NCBI GenBank assembly: GCA_949290035.1
Contig: CASEQO010000068.1
Coordinates: 1 to 8,249 of the forward strand
Reading direction: 5' to 3'
DNA: 8,249 nt
From: an uncultured Mycoplasmataceae bacterium
GTDB taxonomy: Bacteria > Bacillota_I > Bacilli_A > Mycoplasmatales > Mycoplasmoidaceae
The position numbers and the translations under genes are program-made. The first letter of the stretch is position 1, and each line of letters opens with the position of its first letter. The notes beneath the pieces are model-generated. The model ran no database searches, was not told the origin of the DNA, and saw only the letters and a program-made list of their open reading frames with translations. Positions 1 to 7,663 of this stretch are shown here, one piece after another.

Positions 1-46
1 AAAAAATATGAAAATCAAAAATAAAATATATTTTCATTTTCATATT
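1..46 (-). terminator. Rho-independent terminator after tyrS
   Basis: Two perfectly complementary 11-base arms lie at 5-15 and 36-46. The region between them is very AT-rich and itself contains a short palindrome (23-34). Read on the minus strand, the stem is followed by a run of T (complement of 1-6), as expected for an intrinsic terminator. It begins about 37 bases past the tyrS stop codon. The stem has few G-C pairs, which is normal in this AT-rich genome. The window ends in the T-run, so its full length is not visible. Confidence 0.6.
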
Positions 47-56
47 ATAAATTATT

Positions 57-98
57 AAAATTTATTTGATATTTAACAAAATTTATTTGATATTTAAA
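57..98. repeat. 21-bp tandem direct duplication at tyrS 3' end
   Basis: Positions 57-77 and 78-98 are two adjacent copies of a 21-base unit that match at 20 positions and differ only at the last base. The copy nearer tyrS contains the final tyrS codons and the TAA stop (83-85). The second copy repeats the same bases just downstream, so the stop codon and the codons before it exist twice. It looks like a slippage duplication with no effect on the protein. Confidence 0.75.
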
Positions 99-1330
99 AT
101 ATAAAAATTCTTTTTACCTTTTTTTAAGATGAAAAATGATTTGTTAATTGCATCTTCTTTTTTAAAGATATAATTTTCATTATCAATTACTTTTCCATTT
201 ACTTTTAATCCCTTTTGATTAATTAGATCTCTAATTTCTCTTTTTGAATTAAATAACTTTCCTTCTATTAAAGAGTCAATTAAATTTGAATTATTTTTTA
301 TATTAGCATTTTGTACATCTTGAAAAGCATTTAATAATTCTTTTGGATTAATATCATTATATTTTTCTTCAAACAATTTTTTAGCTATATCTTTAGCTTT
401 TATATATTCATCATTTCCATGAATATCACTTACTACTATTTTTGCTAATTCATTTTGACCAATTCTTTGTTTTGGATCTAAATTATGTTTATTTAAAATA
501 TTATCTATTTCTTTTTGACTTAAATCTGTTAAAAAATAAAATAATTTTTTTAAATCTTCATCTCTTTGCGAAATAAAGAAATTATACATAGTGTAAGGAG
601 ATGTATATTCTTTATTTAAATAGATAGCTCCTTTTTCAGATTTACCAAATTTTTTACCATCACTCTTTGTTAATAAATTTATTGTAATCCCACAAGCATT
701 ATGATCATCACCATATATTTTTCTAAATATATTTGTACCTGCAGTTATATTACCTCATTGATCAGAACCGCCACATTGAATAGCTACATTATATTTTTCA
801 AATAATTTAACTCAATCATATGATTGTAAAATTGAATAACTAAATTCAGTATATGATATTCCTGTTTCTAATCTATTTTTAACAATATCTTTTTCAAGCA
901 TTACATTTACATTAAATAATTTTCCTATATCTCTTAGGTATTGTATTACATTCATGTTTGATCAAATTTCATAATTATTAAAAACATAATCAGGTTTACA
1001 ATATTGTTCTAATTGTTTTTTTATACCTTCTACATTTTTCTTTACAACATCTTCACTTAATAAATTTCTTTCTGATGATTTCCCAGATGGATCACCAATC
1101 ATTCCTGTGGCTCCCCCAACAATTGCAACAGTTTTAAAACCATATTTTTTGAATAACTTAAGGATTCTTATCATTATATAGTTTCCAAGATGTAGTGAGT
1201 CAAATGACGGATCAAATCCAACATATACACCTATATCTTGATTACAAATATTATTAAATTTTTCTTCATCTGTAATGTTAGAAAATATTTCTCTTCATTT
1301 TAATTCTTTTAATATATCTTTTTTATTCAT
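83..1330 (-). CDS. tyrS: Tyrosyl-tRNA synthetase
   Basis: Class I aminoacyl-tRNA synthetase, cytosolic, that joins tyrosine to tRNA-Tyr using ATP. With TGA read as Trp the frame gives 415 residues, a normal bacterial TyrRS length. Visible landmarks: the HIGH-type motif as HLGN (residues 47-50) within a [13 protein letters not shown] stretch, the tyrosine-pocket region GGSDQWGNITAG (187-198), and the KMSKS-type loop as KFGKS (227-231). A C-terminal S4 RNA-binding domain covers about 351-412. TGA codons fall at conserved Trp sites, for example in SDQWGN. The ATG at 1328-1330 shares one base with the TAA stop of the upstream helicase gene, and an AAAGGA ribosome site sits 6 bases before it. No T-box leader can exist here because the upstream sequence is coding, so expression probably follows the helicase gene. 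Confidence 0.96.
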
Positions 1331-2685
1331 TATTTATCCTTTTTATTTTTATTAGCATTTTCTATTTTATATTTTTTAATTAATGCTTTTTTCATAGAAG
1401 CATCAATAGCCTTTCTTTTTTCTTTTTGTTTTATTTTATCTATTTTTATTTTTATTTTCTTTTTATAATTTGGTTTTACTTTTTTTGATGAACTATTAAT
1501 AACATCTTTTATTTTTTTATCTACTTCAGTATTTTGTCTTTTACTTTTATGTTCTCTAAATTTATAATCAAACTCATTAAAATTATGATTTTTATATTTA
1601 AGATTAATTCAATATATTTTTTTATTTTTTAATCTTAAAACTTGTTTTAATGAATCATTATCTAAAAATACATATGAATTACCTTTATATTTACCTCTAC
1701 CTGTTCTTCCTGCTCTATGAATATATCAAACATCTTCTTTAGGAAGATTTCAAGATATAATATCTGAAACTCCATCTATATCTATTCCTCTTGAAGCAAG
1801 ATCAGTACACAATAGATATCTAACATCATGATTTTTTAATTCATTAAAAATATTTTTTCTTTTTCTTGATGGTATATCTCCATGTAATTCTCTATAATTA
1901 ATTTTTTTATTTTTTAGAATTTCACTTATATAAATTAAGTCTTTTTTAGTGTTAGCAAAAATGATACAAAAGAAAGGATTTATTTTACTTAATAATTCTT
2001 CAAATACTTCTCTTTTATTATTTGAATAATGAATTAAATAGTGAAATATATTTTTATTAGTTCAAATATTTGTTGATACATCTACTATTTCACAATTCTT
2101 AAATAGCAATCTTATTTTGTTTGCTAACATATCATGTAATGTAGCTGAAAAAGCAACTTTTTGTACATTGTCATCTAATACATTTAATATTTCTATAAAT
2201 GAATTTAAAAAACCTAAATCTATTAGCATATCAGCTTCATCAAATACAATAGTTGATAAATCTAAAAATATTTTTTTACTCATAGAATTTATTAATAAAA
2301 ATTTTTCAGGAGTAGTAATTAATATATTAGAAGGTTTTTTTATAAAATCAGATATTTTTTTATCATTATCTTCTCCACCTATTATTAATTTAGATGTTAT
2401 ATCTTTTTCATATTCTGTTAATTTATTAACTTCACTATTTATTTGTCTAGCTAATTCTCTAGTGGGCAATATTATAACTACTTGACATTTATTGTTTGAA
2501 GTTATTTTATTAAATATTGGTAATAGAAAAGATAAGGTTTTACCACTACCAGTTTGAGAAACACCTATAAGGTTTTTATTTTTTAAAAACAAAGGGATAA
2601 TTTTCTCTTGAATATTCGTGTAATTTTTAAAACCTTGTTTATAAATATATTCATGTAAATATTGTTTATTAAAATTAAATTTCAT
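1330..2685 (-). CDS. DEAD-box ATP-dependent RNA helicase
   Basis: Superfamily 2 RNA helicase, 451 residues with TGA as Trp, likely acting in ribosome assembly or RNA turnover in the cytosol. All family motifs are visible in order: Q-motif region (about 19-26), motif I SQTGSGKT (43-50), Ia PTRELARQ (74-81), GG (103-104), Ib TPEK (125-128), II DEAD (149-152), III SAT (180-182), IV near IIFANT (241-246), V LLCTDLASRGID (291-302) and VI YIHRAGRTGR (321-330). A tail from about 375 to 451 is rich in lysine and probably binds RNA; I see no DbpA-type RNA-recognition domain. The start is set by AGAAGG 8 bases before the ATG. The stop overlaps the tyrS start by one base. It resembles CshA/CshB/DeaD-type proteins, but the exact subfamily cannot be decided from motifs, so no symbol is given. 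Confidence 0.95.
1337..1342 (-). promoter_or_regulatory. Ribosome binding site of tyrS
   Basis: AAAGGA on the minus strand, 6 bases before the tyrS ATG. It lies inside the last codons of the DEAD-box helicase gene. Together with the one-base stop/start overlap it supports the chosen tyrS start and suggests translational coupling. Confidence 0.7.
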
Positions 2686-2690
2686 ATTTT

Positions 2691-2699
2691 ACACCTTCT
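2691..2699 (-). promoter_or_regulatory. Ribosome binding site of the DEAD-box helicase gene
   Basis: AGAAGGTGT on the minus strand, with AAGG 8 bases before the ATG at 2683-2685. It is one of the better Shine-Dalgarno matches in the window and fixes this start. Only about 11 bases separate it from the T-run of the tRNA terminator, so any dedicated helicase promoter must overlap that terminator. Confidence 0.65.
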
Positions 2700-2710
2700 A
2701 TTATTTTAAA

Positions 2711-2742
2711 ATAAAAAAACCATTCTAGCACAAGAATGGTTT
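2711..2742 (-). terminator. Rho-independent terminator after tRNA-Ala
   Basis: Complementary arms at 2717-2726 and 2733-2742 form a 10-bp stem with a 6-base loop. On the minus strand the stem is followed directly by seven T residues (complement of 2711-2717, part of which is in the stem). It lies 12 bases past the 3' end of tRNA-Ala and ends the two-tRNA transcript. This is the clearest intrinsic terminator in the window. Confidence 0.85.
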
Positions 2743-2754
2743 CAATTAATAACA

Positions 2755-2830
2755 TGGTGGAGACGATGGGGGTCAAACCCACGACCTCCTGAGTGCAAAT
2801 CAGGTGCTCTATCAATTGAGCTACGTCCCC
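2755..2830 (-). tRNA. tRNA-Ala(UGC)
   Basis: A 76-base cloverleaf with encoded CCA. Acceptor stem GGGGACG pairs with CGTCTCC (one G-T pair), discriminator A. The D stem is GCTC/GAGC. The anticodon stem CCTGA/TCAGG encloses loop TTTGCAC, anticodon TGC, so it reads alanine GCN codons. The T stem is GTGGG/CCCAT. Unusual points: the T loop reads TTTGACC, so position 56 is T instead of the nearly invariant C, and the D loop reads AATTGATA, so position 19 is A instead of G (and 15 is A instead of G). Changes at 19 and 56 are mutually compensating for the D-loop/T-loop tertiary pair. It is cotranscribed with tRNA-Ile, 6 bases upstream. Confidence 0.96.
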
Positions 2831-2836
2831 ATATAA

Positions 2837-2913
2837 TGGTGGAAGTAAATGGGCTCGAACCATCGACCTCACCCTTATCAGGGGTGTGCTCTAACCAACT
2901 GAGCTATACTTCC
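2837..2913 (-). tRNA. tRNA-Ile(GAU)
   Basis: A 77-base cloverleaf with encoded CCA. Acceptor stem GGAAGTA pairs with TACTTCC, discriminator A. The D arm has the normal GG in its loop, the anticodon stem encloses loop CTGATAA with anticodon GAT, and the T loop is the standard TTCGAGC. It reads isoleucine AUC/AUU codons. It is the first gene of an Ile-Ala tRNA pair. That pair is common in bacteria inside rRNA operons, but here it stands outside any rRNA in view. Confidence 0.97.
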
Positions 2914-2932
2914 AACTATTAAACACTATATT

Positions 2933-2961
2933 ATTATATAGTAAATTAATAGATTTATCAA
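2933..2961 (-). promoter_or_regulatory. Promoter of the tRNA-Ile-tRNA-Ala unit
   Basis: On the minus strand there is a -35 box TTGATA (2956-2961) and a perfect -10 box TATAAT (2933-2938), separated by exactly 17 bases. The expected start of transcription is about a dozen bases before the tRNA-Ile 5' end. This is the best sigma-70-type promoter in the window, which fits a strongly expressed stable-RNA unit. Confidence 0.85.
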
Positions 2962-3021
2962 TTCTTTTTATAATACAAAATTGTTATAAAAGGATCATGA
3001 TTTAATTTAAAATTTTATATT

Positions 3022-4125
3022 TTAACTAATGCTCTTATTATCAAATTTTTTAGTTATCTCATTGTAGAAAAGTAATGAATTTTTTATTAAATAATTATAC
3101 TTATCTAATTTATTTGAAAAAGTTAAATTCATATATTTAATATGATCATTAATTTTTGTAGATGGTATTACATAACTCATTAAACCTATATTATTTACTT
3201 TTAAATAAATTTTTTCAACTCATTTATGAGAGCCATTTATATAAAATAAAACTGAGTTATCAATCTTATCAAAAATTTTATCTTTAAAAATTTGTTGTAA
3301 TATAGATGATATTTCTTCTTTTTCAATTATTGTTTTTTCTAGTTTTAATTGATCTATTAAATTATTAGATTTATCAAATATTTTTATGTCTAATTTTATG
3401 GTTGTATTTATTTTTATATTTTCATCATTATAATTATTTTTTGATTTTAAATCTATGAAAATAAAATACATATTATTTTCAAAAGATGGTTTATTATATT
3501 TGTTTGTTTTATGTAATTTTTGTTTTGAAATTTTAGGTCTTAATAATTCAAAAACCACTTTTTCTAAAATTGTTTCATCGCTTATACTTTTTCTATTATA
3601 TTTTTTAAATATTTTTCATAATGAAAAAGTATCACTTAATGCATTATGTTCGCTTTTTACTTTTACATCGAAACTATTACATAAAGAATTTAATGAAGGA
3701 CATTGTATTTTATTTGCTTTAAAAAATTTTTCTACTAATAAGCAAAAGTCAAATATTTCTAAATCGTATTCTATATTATTTCTTTTACATAAATCTTTTA
3801 AAACAACTTCATCATAATTTCCATAAGAAACTATTAAATCGCTACCTTTACACATTTTATAAAAATCACTATAAGCTTTTTGTTCTGTAATTTTTTGATT
3901 TTTAAAAAATCATGCTTTTTTATTAAGCAAATCTAAAACTTGTTTGTTAATTGGTTGATCACATTTACAAAACAAATTCATTTTATCAATTATTTGATTA
4001 TCTTTAATTTTTAATGCTGATATTTGTAATAAATAATGACTTGTAATTTCTCCTTTTTTATATTGATTAGCTTCGATATCAAAAAAAATAATCGTTTTAT
4101 TTTTATAATCGATTATATCTCTCAT
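3022..4125 (-). CDS. DEDDh-family 3'-5' exonuclease with uncharacterised C-terminal half
   Basis: 367 residues with TGA as Trp (W72, W170, W302). The N-terminal ~175 residues show the three exonuclease motifs of the DnaQ/RNase T fold: Exo I FFDIEA with D16 and E18, Exo II YGNYDEVVL with D105, and Exo III EHNALSDT with H160 and D165. Histidine five residues before the last Asp marks the DEDDh subtype, with two-metal-ion cleavage of DNA or RNA 3' ends. The SYGNYDEVVL form of Exo II recalls the KapD/ERI-1 group more than polymerase III epsilon subunits; this is an inference from motif style. Residues 190-367 have no domain I recognise and no membrane segment. The gene starts 2 bases after the ffh stop, with only a weak GGA upstream, so it is probably translated from the ffh message. 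I see no convincing terminator after it. Confidence 0.85.
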
Positions 4126-4127
4126 AA

Positions 4128-5495
4128 TTATTTAATTCCATTTTGACCAAACATATTTTGCAAACCACCTAAACCATTAATTTGCCCTTTTTTAACCATT
4201 TTTCCTAATTCTTCCATTTGCTTAGATGATTTTTCTCATTGACTTAATAGTTTATTTAATTCATCTGGTTTTCTTCCAGAACCTTTAATAATTCTATTTC
4301 TTCTATTAGAATTTCTTTTTAATAATGAAGGATTTCTTCTTTCTTCAACAGTCATAGATGAAAGTAATACTTCTCATACCTTCATTTTCTTTTCTGCATC
4401 AATTATTTTATCTTCACTTATTTTATTTCCACCAGGTAACATATTAGCTATAGACCCCATAGAACCCATTTTTTGAAATTCCTTCATTTGCTTCATTAAA
4501 TCTTCAAGATCCATTTTTCCTGAAAGCATCTTTTGTAGTGACTTTTTCATATATTTTTCATCATAATTTTCTGATGCTTTTTCAGCTAAAGTTATCATAT
4601 CACCATAGCCAAGGATTCTGTCTGCTATTCTATCAGGGTGGAATACATTTAATTCAGTAAGTTTTTCTCCAGTACCTATTAATTTAACTGGAACATTTAA
4701 TATAGATGTCAACGATAATGCTGCACCCGCTCTAGCATCTGAATCTAATTTTGTTATTATTAAACCTGTTAGTTTTAATTTATTATTAAATTCTTGAGCA
4801 ACATTAATAATATCTTGCCCAGCCATTCCATCTACAACTAATAAAATTTCATCTGGATTAATATTCTTTTTAATTGCAACTAATTCATCCATTAATTCTT
4901 TGTTTGTTTGTAAACGACCAGCAGTATCAAATATTATTAAATCATTTTTATTTTTTGAAGCAACATCTAAAGCTTCCTTTGCTGTTTTTTCAGGTTTATT
5001 TTTTCCTTTTTCATAAAAGTCTACTTTTGTTTCTTCTGATAATGTTTTTAATTGTTGTATAGCTGCAGGTCTATAAATATCTAAAGCAACTAATAATGGT
5101 TTTTTAGAATGCTTAGTTTTAAAATTAAGAGCTATTTTACCACAAGTTGTTGTTTTACCTGAACCCTGTAAACCCACCATCATTATTTTTAATGGTTTCT
5201 TTTCTATTTTAATTGGTGCAGTTTCTTTCCCTAATATTTCTACTAATTCATCTTTGATAATTTTTAAGATAACATTATCAACATTTTCATCTGGTAAAAC
5301 CATTCTACCAACTGCTTGTTCTTTAATTCTTTTTATAAATTTCTTCGTAACATCTAAATTAACATCTGCATCTAATAATGAAATTCTTATCTCTCTTAAT
5401 ACATCTTTTATACTTTCTTCATCAATAGTTGCATTATTTAATTTCTTTTGCATTTTTTTCATAACAATATTTGAAATTGCTGATTTAAATAACAT
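4128..5495 (-). CDS. ffh: Signal recognition particle protein Ffh (SRP54)
   Basis: GTPase that with SRP RNA binds signal sequences of nascent chains at the ribosome and delivers them to FtsY at the membrane. 455 residues, a usual Ffh length. An N-terminal helical domain (1-~95) is followed by the G domain: P-loop GLQGSGKT (108-115), an LALDIYRPAA-type region (about 136-145), DTAGR (190-194) and TKLD (248-251). The methionine-rich M domain starts after LGYGDM (295-300). It contains GSIANMLPGG (347-356) and the RNA-binding segment from SMT (379-381) to RIIKGSGRK (401-409). W374, encoded by TGA, interrupts the gene if the standard code is assumed. The ATG is preceded by TAAGGA at a 5-base spacing. 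The neighbour upstream is not ylxM, which often precedes ffh in related bacteria. The exonuclease gene follows after 2 bases. Confidence 0.97.
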
Positions 5496-5500
5496 AATAA

Positions 5501-5506
5501 TCCTTA
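5501..5506 (-). promoter_or_regulatory. Ribosome binding site of ffh
   Basis: TAAGGA on the minus strand, 5 bases before the ffh ATG at 5493-5495. It confirms the start codon, which also matches the expected N-terminus of the family. Confidence 0.7.
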
Positions 5507-5530
5507 TTTAAAAATTTAATAATAGATAAA

Positions 5531-5577
5531 ATAATTATAGCATTTAATAATAATGATTTATCAAATGCTATAATTAT
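5531..5577 (-). terminator. 15-bp perfect inverted repeat, likely terminator of the DUF2075-type gene
   Basis: Arms 5531-5545 and 5563-5577 are perfectly complementary over 15 bases with a 17-base loop. It starts 3 bases after the stop codon of the upstream gene (5581-5583). On the minus strand the stem is followed by TTTTATC-type sequence, a poor but T-rich tail. Position and structure suit an intrinsic terminator; the stem is mostly A-T with two G-C pairs. It overlaps the probable ffh promoter and could also bind a regulator as DNA. Confidence 0.5.
5534..5564 (-). promoter_or_regulatory. Probable ffh promoter with extended -10
   Basis: On the minus strand TTGATA (5559-5564) serves as a -35 box, and TATAAT (5534-5539) preceded by TGC forms an extended -10 (TGnTATAAT). 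The spacer is 19 bases, longer than ideal, but the extended -10 can compensate. The -35 and its following bases (TTGATAAATC) are identical to those of the tRNA promoter at 2933-2961. The -10 lies inside the downstream arm of the 15-bp inverted repeat, so promoter and hairpin overlap. Confidence 0.6.
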
Positions 5578-5580
5578 GAT

Positions 5581-7487
5581 TTAATTATTTTTTAATATTT
5601 TATCTTCTAACCATTTTCTTAATTTTTGATCTTCTATATAAACATAAGTACCTTTTGTTCCTCTAGTTAAACAAATAAATAATCTATTCAAAAAGTATAG
5701 TTTATTTAATTTAGTTCTTCTTATTATTTCTTCTTTATCTTTTATATTTGTAGATCATACTTGTGTTTTCATTTCTTCCATTATTAATTGAGATAGATCT
5801 ACATCTAACTCATTATTATCATTTAAATAAAATAACTTTGGTATATGCACAAATATATATTCAAATTCAGAACCTTGAATTGTATTAAAATAAGCTATAT
5901 ATTCATATCCTTTTTTATCTAGAATAAAATTTTTGTTAAAGCACAAATTATATATTTCACTTGGTAAATTTCCTATTTCTGATTTTGCTTTTTTGTATCA
6001 AGCATCATTTGGATTTCATGCATAATTAGTATTTCCAATTTTCACTGTTTTAATAATGTTATTGTTGTTATCTAGTTTTTTATATTCTCATTGTTGAGTT
6101 CAAAATGATACTAATCTAACATTATGTTTTTCATACATTTCTTTGTACATAAAATTAAATTTATTAGAATCTAATATTTTAAAATCATAGATGTTTGGCA
6201 CAAAGTATTCTTGGGTATTTTCGTCATCATTACTAAATATTCATTTTTTTAATCATTCAACATAGGATGCATCACCTGCATTTCTAAATTGCTCATTTAA
6301 TCTTAGATCAACACATTCAAAATTATGTAATGTTGCTAAGTCAATTAATTCTTTTTTAGTAAATCCTTTTTTATTAATAACTTGTAAGTCATCTATGAAT
6401 GCAATAATATTATTTGTTTTACTACTTAATAATTCATTATAAAATTGTTTACATGTTCCATTTGCAGTAGTTTTATGAGCTTCATCTATTATTACATAAT
6501 TAGAATTTAATTTTGAATAAGCTCCATAAATTTTTTCAACTAAAGTGTTATTGTTAAAATTGTTTTTAAAAATTTCTTGAATTGATTCTCTAAATTCTAT
6601 TCCAGGTATTATTAATTTTGTTTCCAAACCTAATTGTAATAAAAACCCTAATAATTTAAATGCGACAATTGATTTTCCAGAACCGCATATCCTGAAATTA
6701 AAAATATTGTTTTTTTATTTGTGTTCATATTTTTATTAACTATAGATGACACAATTTCAAAAACTTCTCTTTGACTTCCAATTAACTTTATATCTTCAAA
6801 ACATTTCTTTGCATGTTCTATAAAACTTTTTGAAGGTTTATATTCTAATTTATTTAAATAGTCAACATCTTGAATATCGATTCTATATTTAAATTTTTCT
6901 TCAAGAAACTTTAATAACTCATCTTTATTACTTTTTGAATAGACATCAACTAATTTTAATATTTCATCATATTTTTTATCCAATAATGGATTTGAATCAT
7001 TACTAATATAATTTGGCAGATAAGAAATTGGAAATAATTTAAATTTTTCTTCAATATCTGAATATTGATTTTTTAAAATATCATAATAATCAAATGATTC
7101 ATAAGCTGGATGCATTAAACCATATTTTGAATATGAAGTGTTAGCATTTAATAAATTCGAATTATCAATTAAAGAAATCTTGCTTCAACCTTTTAATTCA
7201 ATTATAGCTAAATTTTTATTAGTTTTATCTGACCCTACCAATAATATATCTATTCTCTTTTTATGATTAGGGACAACAAATTCCAAAAGTATATATTGAT
7301 CTTCTTTATTATTTAAAACATCTAAATTGTTTCTTATAGAAGATAATGTTGTTTCTCATGATTGTTTTTCTTTTTCGGTAGGGACAACACCTTTTTTATA
7401 TTTTAATTCTGATACTATTTTAAATACTAAATTATTATTTTCACAATCATGAATAAATGTTTTAATATTTTCTCTATAAATAATCAT
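5581..7487 (-). pseudogene. Frameshifted PD-(D/E)XK nuclease / DUF2075 helicase protein
   Basis: A single-base loss near 6683-6686 splits this gene. The N-terminal part as read (7487-6648) gives 279 residues and ends in out-of-frame sequence. Adding one base restores a 635-residue protein. N-terminal landmarks: E70, RID (78-80, D80) and IELKGW (96-101, E97 and K99), a PD-(D/E)XK nuclease pattern. Helicase landmarks in restored numbering: Walker A GYAGSGKS (266-273, broken by the frameshift), Walker B VIIDEAHK (332-339), DDLQ (366-369), NEQFRN (398-403), TIQGSEFEY near 540 and LTRGTKGTYVY near 605. This order fits DUF2075 (Schlafen group 3-like) helicase proteins. Many TGA-encoded Trp codons occur. 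No clear ribosome site precedes the ATG at 7485-7487. The substrate is unknown; a role in defence or nucleic-acid processing is inference only. It may be a true pseudogene or an intact gene with a sequence error. Confidence 0.8.
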
Positions 7488-7627
7488 AATGTTATCAGTA
7501 TCGCATAAAATGATAAATATTTTAAAAAATATTGTTTTTAATAAATTACTTCAATTCAACAAACATGATTGCTTAACTTCAAATTTTTAATGAAATCTAA
7601 ATTATGTATAATAAAACGAAAACATTT

Positions 7628-7648
7628 AAAATGGAGTTGTCCCATTTT
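7628..7648 (-). terminator. Short hairpin after the DinB-like gene
   Basis: Arms 7628-7634 and 7642-7648 pair over 7 bases around a 7-base loop, 15 bases past the stop of the polymerase gene. The downstream sequence on the minus strand is T-rich but broken by A and G, so it is at best a weak terminator. The 176-base gap 7488-7663 holds no gene I can support. It should contain the promoter of the next gene, but no box pair stands out (TTGAAG 17 bases from TATTTT, -10 ending about 26 bases before the ATG, is a weak candidate). Confidence 0.35.
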
Positions 7649-7663
7649 TCATGTCACTGTCTA

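Noticed and set aside
2117..2485. Plus-strand open frame of 122 codons
   Set aside because: It is antisense to the DEAD-box helicase, which has all family motifs. No plus-strand ribosome site or domain is seen.
2675..2872. Minus-strand reading frame of 65 codons across the tRNA pair
   Set aside because: It is a translation of tRNA-Ile, tRNA-Ala and the terminator; such tRNA-derived false proteins are common. The tRNA folds explain the bases fully.
2962..3021. Terminator after the exonuclease gene
   Set aside because: There are only short AT palindromes and an ATCATGAT element; no stem followed by a T-run on the minus strand is convincing.
3455..3817. Plus-strand open frame of 120 codons
   Set aside because: It lies opposite the exonuclease gene; its hydrophobic look comes from the AT-rich complement of lysine- and asparagine-rich codons.
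4874..5511. Two plus-strand open frames opposite ffh
   Set aside because: Ffh is certain on the minus strand; the plus frames have no recognisable domains or start signals.
6675..6690. Programmed ribosomal frameshifting in the DUF2075-type gene
   Set aside because: There is no slippery heptamer and no evident downstream stimulator; a simple indel or sequence error is the plainer reading.
7620..7663. Possible insertion-sequence end, because the stretch is richer in G and C than its surroundings and has a small inverted repeat
   Set aside because: No matching second end, transposase fragment or target duplication is visible in the window. A weak hairpin after the polymerase gene explains it as well. 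A BLASTN search against ISfinder would settle it.
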